Shown here: piece by piece, positions 61,295-64,000 of the stretch
How positions within the stretch are numbered: the first letter of the stretch is position 1
Layout of the letters: every line of letters begins with the position of its first letter
From: Porcipelethomonas sp964621265
GTDB taxonomy: Bacteria > Bacillota > Clostridia > Oscillospirales > Ruminococcaceae
Length of the DNA stretch: 64,000 nucleotides
Direction of reading: 5' to 3'
Assembly (NCBI GenBank): GCA_964621265.1
Contig: CAZULQ010000001.1
Coordinates: 174,536 to 238,535, forward strand
Translations under genes and position numbers: made by a program
Notes under the pieces: model-generated
The model's database searches: none
Told to the model about the DNA's origin: nothing
Seen by the model: only the letters and a program-made list of their open reading frames with translations

Positions 61295-62581
61295 GTGATA
61301 ATAATAGATACAAAAGGAATCCGGGTTGCCTGTTACAGAAGGTATTCATCTTGTATGCAGCGTGAAGAATCCCTGTCAGCACAGCTAAGGGCTATGAAGA
61401 AGTTCTGTGCAGATAATAACTGGACAATTGTGAAAATATACACTGACCAGGCATATAGTGCTACAACAGATAAACGTCCTCAGTTTCAACAAATGATATC
61501 TGATTCATACAACAAGGAGTTTGATATCGTTTTAGTTCACAAACTCGATCGCTTTGCTCGCAACAGATATGACTCAAGCCTCTATCGTCACAAGCTGAGA
61601 AAGAATGGAGTGAGGCTCTGCAGTGTACTTGAAAGACTTGACAATTCTCCTGAGTCAATTCTTCTCGAAGGATTACTCGAATCAATAAATGAGTTCTATT
61701 CAGCCAACCTCGCACGTGAATCACTTAAAGGTATGAAGGAAAATGCACATAAGTGCCTTTTTAATGGCGGCTGTCCAGGTCTAGGATATGATATAGATGA
61801 AAATCAGCGTTTTGTAATAAATGAAAAAGAAGCAAAAGCAGTTCTGATAATCTACACTATGTATCTTTGCGGATACAAATATCAAGATATCGCTGATACT
61901 CTGAATGCCAAAGGATATAAAACAAAAATAGGAAATCTTTTTGGCAGAAATTCATTTTATGATATACTCAAAAATGAAAGATATACCGGCGTATATATTT
62001 TCAACCGTGCTGAAGCAAAAGGCTACGACCATAAAAGAAACAACCATAGAAGTAAACCACCGGAAGAAATCATAAGGATAGAAGGCGGTGTTCCTGCAAT
62101 TATAAGTAAGGAAATGTGGGAAGAAGTACAAAAATACAGAACCCAAAATAATACAAATCAACGTAATGCAAAAAACATGTATCTTCTTAGTGAACTTGTA
62201 AAATGTGGATGCTGTAATAAGGTTATGTATGGCAGTTTGCGTATCAGAAGAAATAAATCTTCTTTTCATACATATACCTGTAAAACAAGAAAATCTGAAT
62301 GCAGTAACCTCAAGGAAATTGACAGGGACAGCCTTGAAAGCTATGTTATTGAACTGGTAATGAATAATTGTCTGAAAAGCAATCCTGCTGAATACGACAA
62401 GCTGACAAATCTTGAACATCATAGTCTTGAATTCAGAAAGCAACTTCGACAGTATATTAAGGAAATTATAGTCTACAAAGACTATGTCAAATTTCTCCTT
62501 TATGTTAATGGAAAAGTAAGATCATACAGGCAGAAACGAGTTAAATTTAAAACTGTAACTCAAAGATATTTTAAGAATTAG
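61295..62581 (+). CDS. Large serine recombinase 3 (lacks the coiled coil)
   Basis: 428 residues. The resolvase domain has YRRYSSCMQ with Ser18 and LVHKLDRFARNRYD, a recombinase domain (EKEAKAVLIIYTMYLCGYKY) and a zinc ribbon (KCGCCNKVMYG ... TCKTRKSEC). After the ribbon only about 65 residues remain, so the coiled coil of recombinase 1 (about 80-90 residues) is absent while the final beta segment is kept. The GTG at 61295 lies inside the AGAGGTG ribosome-site sequence, so the true start is uncertain. Confidence 0.9.
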   Translation: MIIIDTKGIRVACYRRYSSCMQREESLSAQLRAMKKFCADNNWTIVKIYTDQAYSATTDKRPQFQQMISDSYNKEFDIVLVHKLDRFARNRYDSSLYRHKLRKNGVRLCSVLERLDNSPESILLEGLLESINEFYSANLARESLKGMKENAHKCLFNGGCPGLGYDIDENQRFVINEKEAKAVLIIYTMYLCGYKYQDIADTLNAKGYKTKIGNLFGRNSFYDILKNERYTGVYIFNRAEAKGYDHKRNNHRSKPPEEIIRIEGGVPAIISKEMWEEVQKYRTQNNTNQRNAKNMYLLSELVKCGCCNKVMYGSLRIRRNKSSFHTYTCKTRKSECSNLKEIDRDSLESYVIELVMNNCLKSNPAEYDKLTNLEHHSLEFRKQLRQYIKEIIVYKDYVKFLLYVNGKVRSYRQKRVKFKTVTQRYFKN

Positions 62582-62592
62582 GAGGAAAATTT

Positions 62593-63297
62593 ATGGGTGA
62601 TACAAGCATAATGGCAAGAAGACTTCCGAATGGATATGTTCAGTACGGATGGTCCGGAAACGGAGGATACTTCTCACAGAATGGTTTCAGAATTCTTGCC
62701 TGGTATAATGATGATCCGGAACTTGTTGAATATCTCTTCAGTTTAGGACAGACAGGTCTGATAGGTGCTCCGGGAAGTGAAAAAGGCGGCGAATCGTGGT
62801 ATAAGACACATGAGCTTACTCATGAACCATGCTGGCTCGGAAGAAGTGAACGTGAAATTTTCAGTAAAATCATGTTTGTTAACTATGGTTACTTCTATGA
62901 CCTTGACCACAAGTGGTACTATATTGTTCCTGCACCTTTCAGAATCAAAATTCCAATTGAAATCATTGCAGATTATCTTGAAGAAAATGATTGTGAATAT
63001 GAGTTCGATTATGTTAAGGAAATTGAATGTCAGCTGATATCCTATCTTCTTGGCAACTACTACAAGGAACATGAGGACTTTAAAAATTATTTCAAGGATA
63101 ATGCAAAGATTTCATGTGAAGAGATGGCTGAACAGCTGATAAATGACGACTTCCCTGTCCGTACATTTTACGATAACTACAAATCAATTTTTAAATACTT
63201 TGATGATTGGGTGGTTGTTGTAAAGTCTGATACCGGACTTAGTTTCAAGGTTCGTAAAAAAGAAGAAAATCATGTAGAAACAATCGACTGGAAATAA
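62593..63297 (+). CDS. Hypothetical protein, 234 aa
   Basis: It begins MGDTSIMARRLPNGYVQYGW, with an aromatic, Gly-rich N-terminal half (GYFSQNGFRILAWYNDD) and an acidic helical C-terminal half. A TAGGAGG site lies at 62580-62586. No family was recognised. It is co-transcribed with recombinase 3 (11 bp gap). Confidence 0.6.
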   Translation: MGDTSIMARRLPNGYVQYGWSGNGGYFSQNGFRILAWYNDDPELVEYLFSLGQTGLIGAPGSEKGGESWYKTHELTHEPCWLGRSEREIFSKIMFVNYGYFYDLDHKWYYIVPAPFRIKIPIEIIADYLEENDCEYEFDYVKEIECQLISYLLGNYYKEHEDFKNYFKDNAKISCEEMAEQLINDDFPVRTFYDNYKSIFKYFDDWVVVVKSDTGLSFKVRKKEENHVETIDWK

Positions 63298-63303
63298 TTG
63301 CAT

Positions 63304-63738
63304 ATGATTAAAAAGCATAAAGAATCTATGTCAAGAGATGAATTAATTAAAATGCGAAAGCTTGACGAAGCTGCTGAAAAATCTGGTAGTTTCATTTCTT
63401 CTGTTTCCGAAAAAGATATTCATTACAATTATAGAGAGATTAACCGGTACTGTAAGGAAAAAGGAATTGAACCTATTGATATGACTATAAGAGAACTTAA
63501 TACATTCATTATAGACACATCATTTGAAACATTACATTCAGAGGAGCGTATTAATATGTGTGAAGCCATTGAAGGAATCAGAAATGATGGCATTGAAATA
63601 GGATTAAAAAAAGGTACTGAAGAAGGTATGCTCAAAACTCTTTCAGCACTTGTCAATGACGGAATTCTCACTTTGTCTGATGCCGAAAAGAGGGTAAATA
63701 TGTCAGTAGAAGAATTTGAGGCTAAGACCGATATTTAA
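63304..63738 (+). CDS. Hypothetical protein with Rpn-nuclease-like tail, 144 aa
   Basis: It begins MIKKHKESMSRDELIKMRKL. The C-terminus has EIGLKKGTEEGMLKTLSALV followed by a short helix-turn segment LSDAEKRVNMSVEEFEA, a tail often seen at the end of Rpn/PD-(D/E)xK recombination-promoting nucleases. The nuclease core itself is not visible, so it may be a remnant or an unrelated protein. The ribosome site before ATG 63304 is weak. Confidence 0.5.
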   Translation: MIKKHKESMSRDELIKMRKLDEAAEKSGSFISSVSEKDIHYNYREINRYCKEKGIEPIDMTIRELNTFIIDTSFETLHSEERINMCEAIEGIRNDGIEIGLKKGTEEGMLKTLSALVNDGILTLSDAEKRVNMSVEEFEAKTDI

Positions 63739-63762
63739 AAATAATAACACATCATTTTAGAA

Positions 63763-63790
63763 AGCAGTCACAGAAATGTGGCTGTTTTTG
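63763..63790 (+). terminator. Terminator at the right end of the element
   Basis: AGCAGTCACA pairs with TGTGGCTGTT around GAAA, then TTTTGTTT. Nearly the same stem as at 58885. The rest of 63791-63945 shows no gene. Confidence 0.85.
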
Positions 63791-63945
63791 TTTACAAACT
63801 ACACAACTTAGATTAAATAAAATAGCATTCATCATTCAACCGAAATGTACTCTAACTGATAACAGGTCAACATGCCACAAACGCCGAAAATACGGATTCC
63901 CTCACTATAAAATGTTGCGAGTTTGTGAATATAGAACTGTACGCA

Positions 63946-63957
63946 TCGCCTCCACCA
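63946..63957 (+). repeat. Right attachment-site repeat
   Basis: TCGCCTCCACCA, identical to the last 12 nt of ssrA. AATGCGTA follows at the same 6-nt spacing as on the left. Chromosomal sequence should resume just after this point. Confidence 0.75.
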
Positions 63958-64000
63958 CTAATTAATGCGTATTTTTAAAGTTTACGCAGAGGTCGTAATT

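Larger units (their letters stand above)
39049..63957. mobile_element. Integrated element of about 24.9 kb in the 3' end of ssrA
   Basis: It is bounded by direct copies of TCGCCTCCACCA. It carries a restriction-modification/Kiwa defence arm, an amidoligase cassette, a DUF927 replication ATPase, an XRE regulator and three large serine recombinases, all on the plus strand except two possible tiny ORFs. The DNA looks clearly more AT-rich than the flanking chromosome. No relaxase, type IV secretion, capsid or terminase genes are visible, so it is not a complete conjugative element or prophage. An integrative mobilisable or satellite-like element, or a composite of several insertions, are the readings left. 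Confidence 0.8.

Noticed and set aside
39061..63957. Prophage or complete conjugative element
   Set aside because: No capsid, terminase, tail, lysis, relaxase, coupling protein or type IV secretion genes could be recognised.

Overview
The window looks like the chromosome of a Gram-positive gut or rumen Clostridia relative of Ruminococcus (Oscillospiraceae). The basis is a secreted protein with a C-terminal type I dockerin, low-GC Firmicutes-style AGGAGG ribosome sites, a SigA-type promoter grammar, a sortase, a single encoded tmRNA and Clostridia-type housekeeping genes. The species cannot be named from the sequence alone.

Positions 1-39060 are ordinary chromosome in several operons. They are: a MoxR/DUF58 membrane-associated cluster (1-2817) running into tmcAL, a HAD phosphatase and mnmA (2829-5737); a surface protein/sortase/membrane protein trio (5866-8137); an acidic lipoprotein, RNase R and SecG on the minus strand (8162-11452); a CPA2 antiporter (11835-13103); a CadC-type metal resistance operon in which the P-type ATPase and its HMA domain are separate genes (13154-15591); a minus-strand surface-acylation operon MBOAT - DHHW - FkbH - acyl carrier protein with a trailing 23S rRNA methyltransferase gene (15708-21957); an SPFH/NfeD membrane pair; a dockerin protein; a complete pantothenate-to-CoA operon panB-panC-panD-coaX-coaBC (26327-30360); a two-gene version of the large 2-hydroxyacyl-CoA dehydratase activase protein (30483-34646); a sugar-phosphate transferase, enolase and rubrerythrin; and a Nudix gene followed by smpB and ssrA (tmRNA).

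From the 3' end of ssrA (39060) to about 63957 lies a visibly more AT-rich integrated element of about 24.9 kb, flanked by a 12-bp direct repeat of the tmRNA 3' terminus (39049-39060 and 63946-63957) with a further shared octamer at identical spacing. Its left arm is a defence block: two C5-cytosine methyltransferases, an McrB-like GTPase, an McrC-like nuclease and a Vsr endonuclease (an LlaJI/BsuMI-like restriction-modification system), then a KwaB-like and a KwaA-like gene (Kiwa) in the order opposite to the described system. The middle carries an amidoligase / DUF4314 / class-II glutamine amidotransferase cassette with two tiny membrane peptides and a DUF1643 protein. The right arm has a DUF927-type replication ATPase, an XRE regulator, many small unknown genes and, in all, three large serine recombinases. 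No conjugation, relaxase or phage structural genes are visible, so the element probably depends on a helper or is defective.

The features I would look at first are: the KwaB-KwaA pair next to the double-methyltransferase McrBC locus; the amidoligase-amidotransferase cassette; the recurrent stem-loops placed just upstream of ribosome sites in gene gaps of the element; a long structured leader upstream of 53075; and a duplicated promoter block that on its other strand holds two tiny ORFs with the same N-terminus. All functional calls come from reading motifs by eye; no database search was possible.
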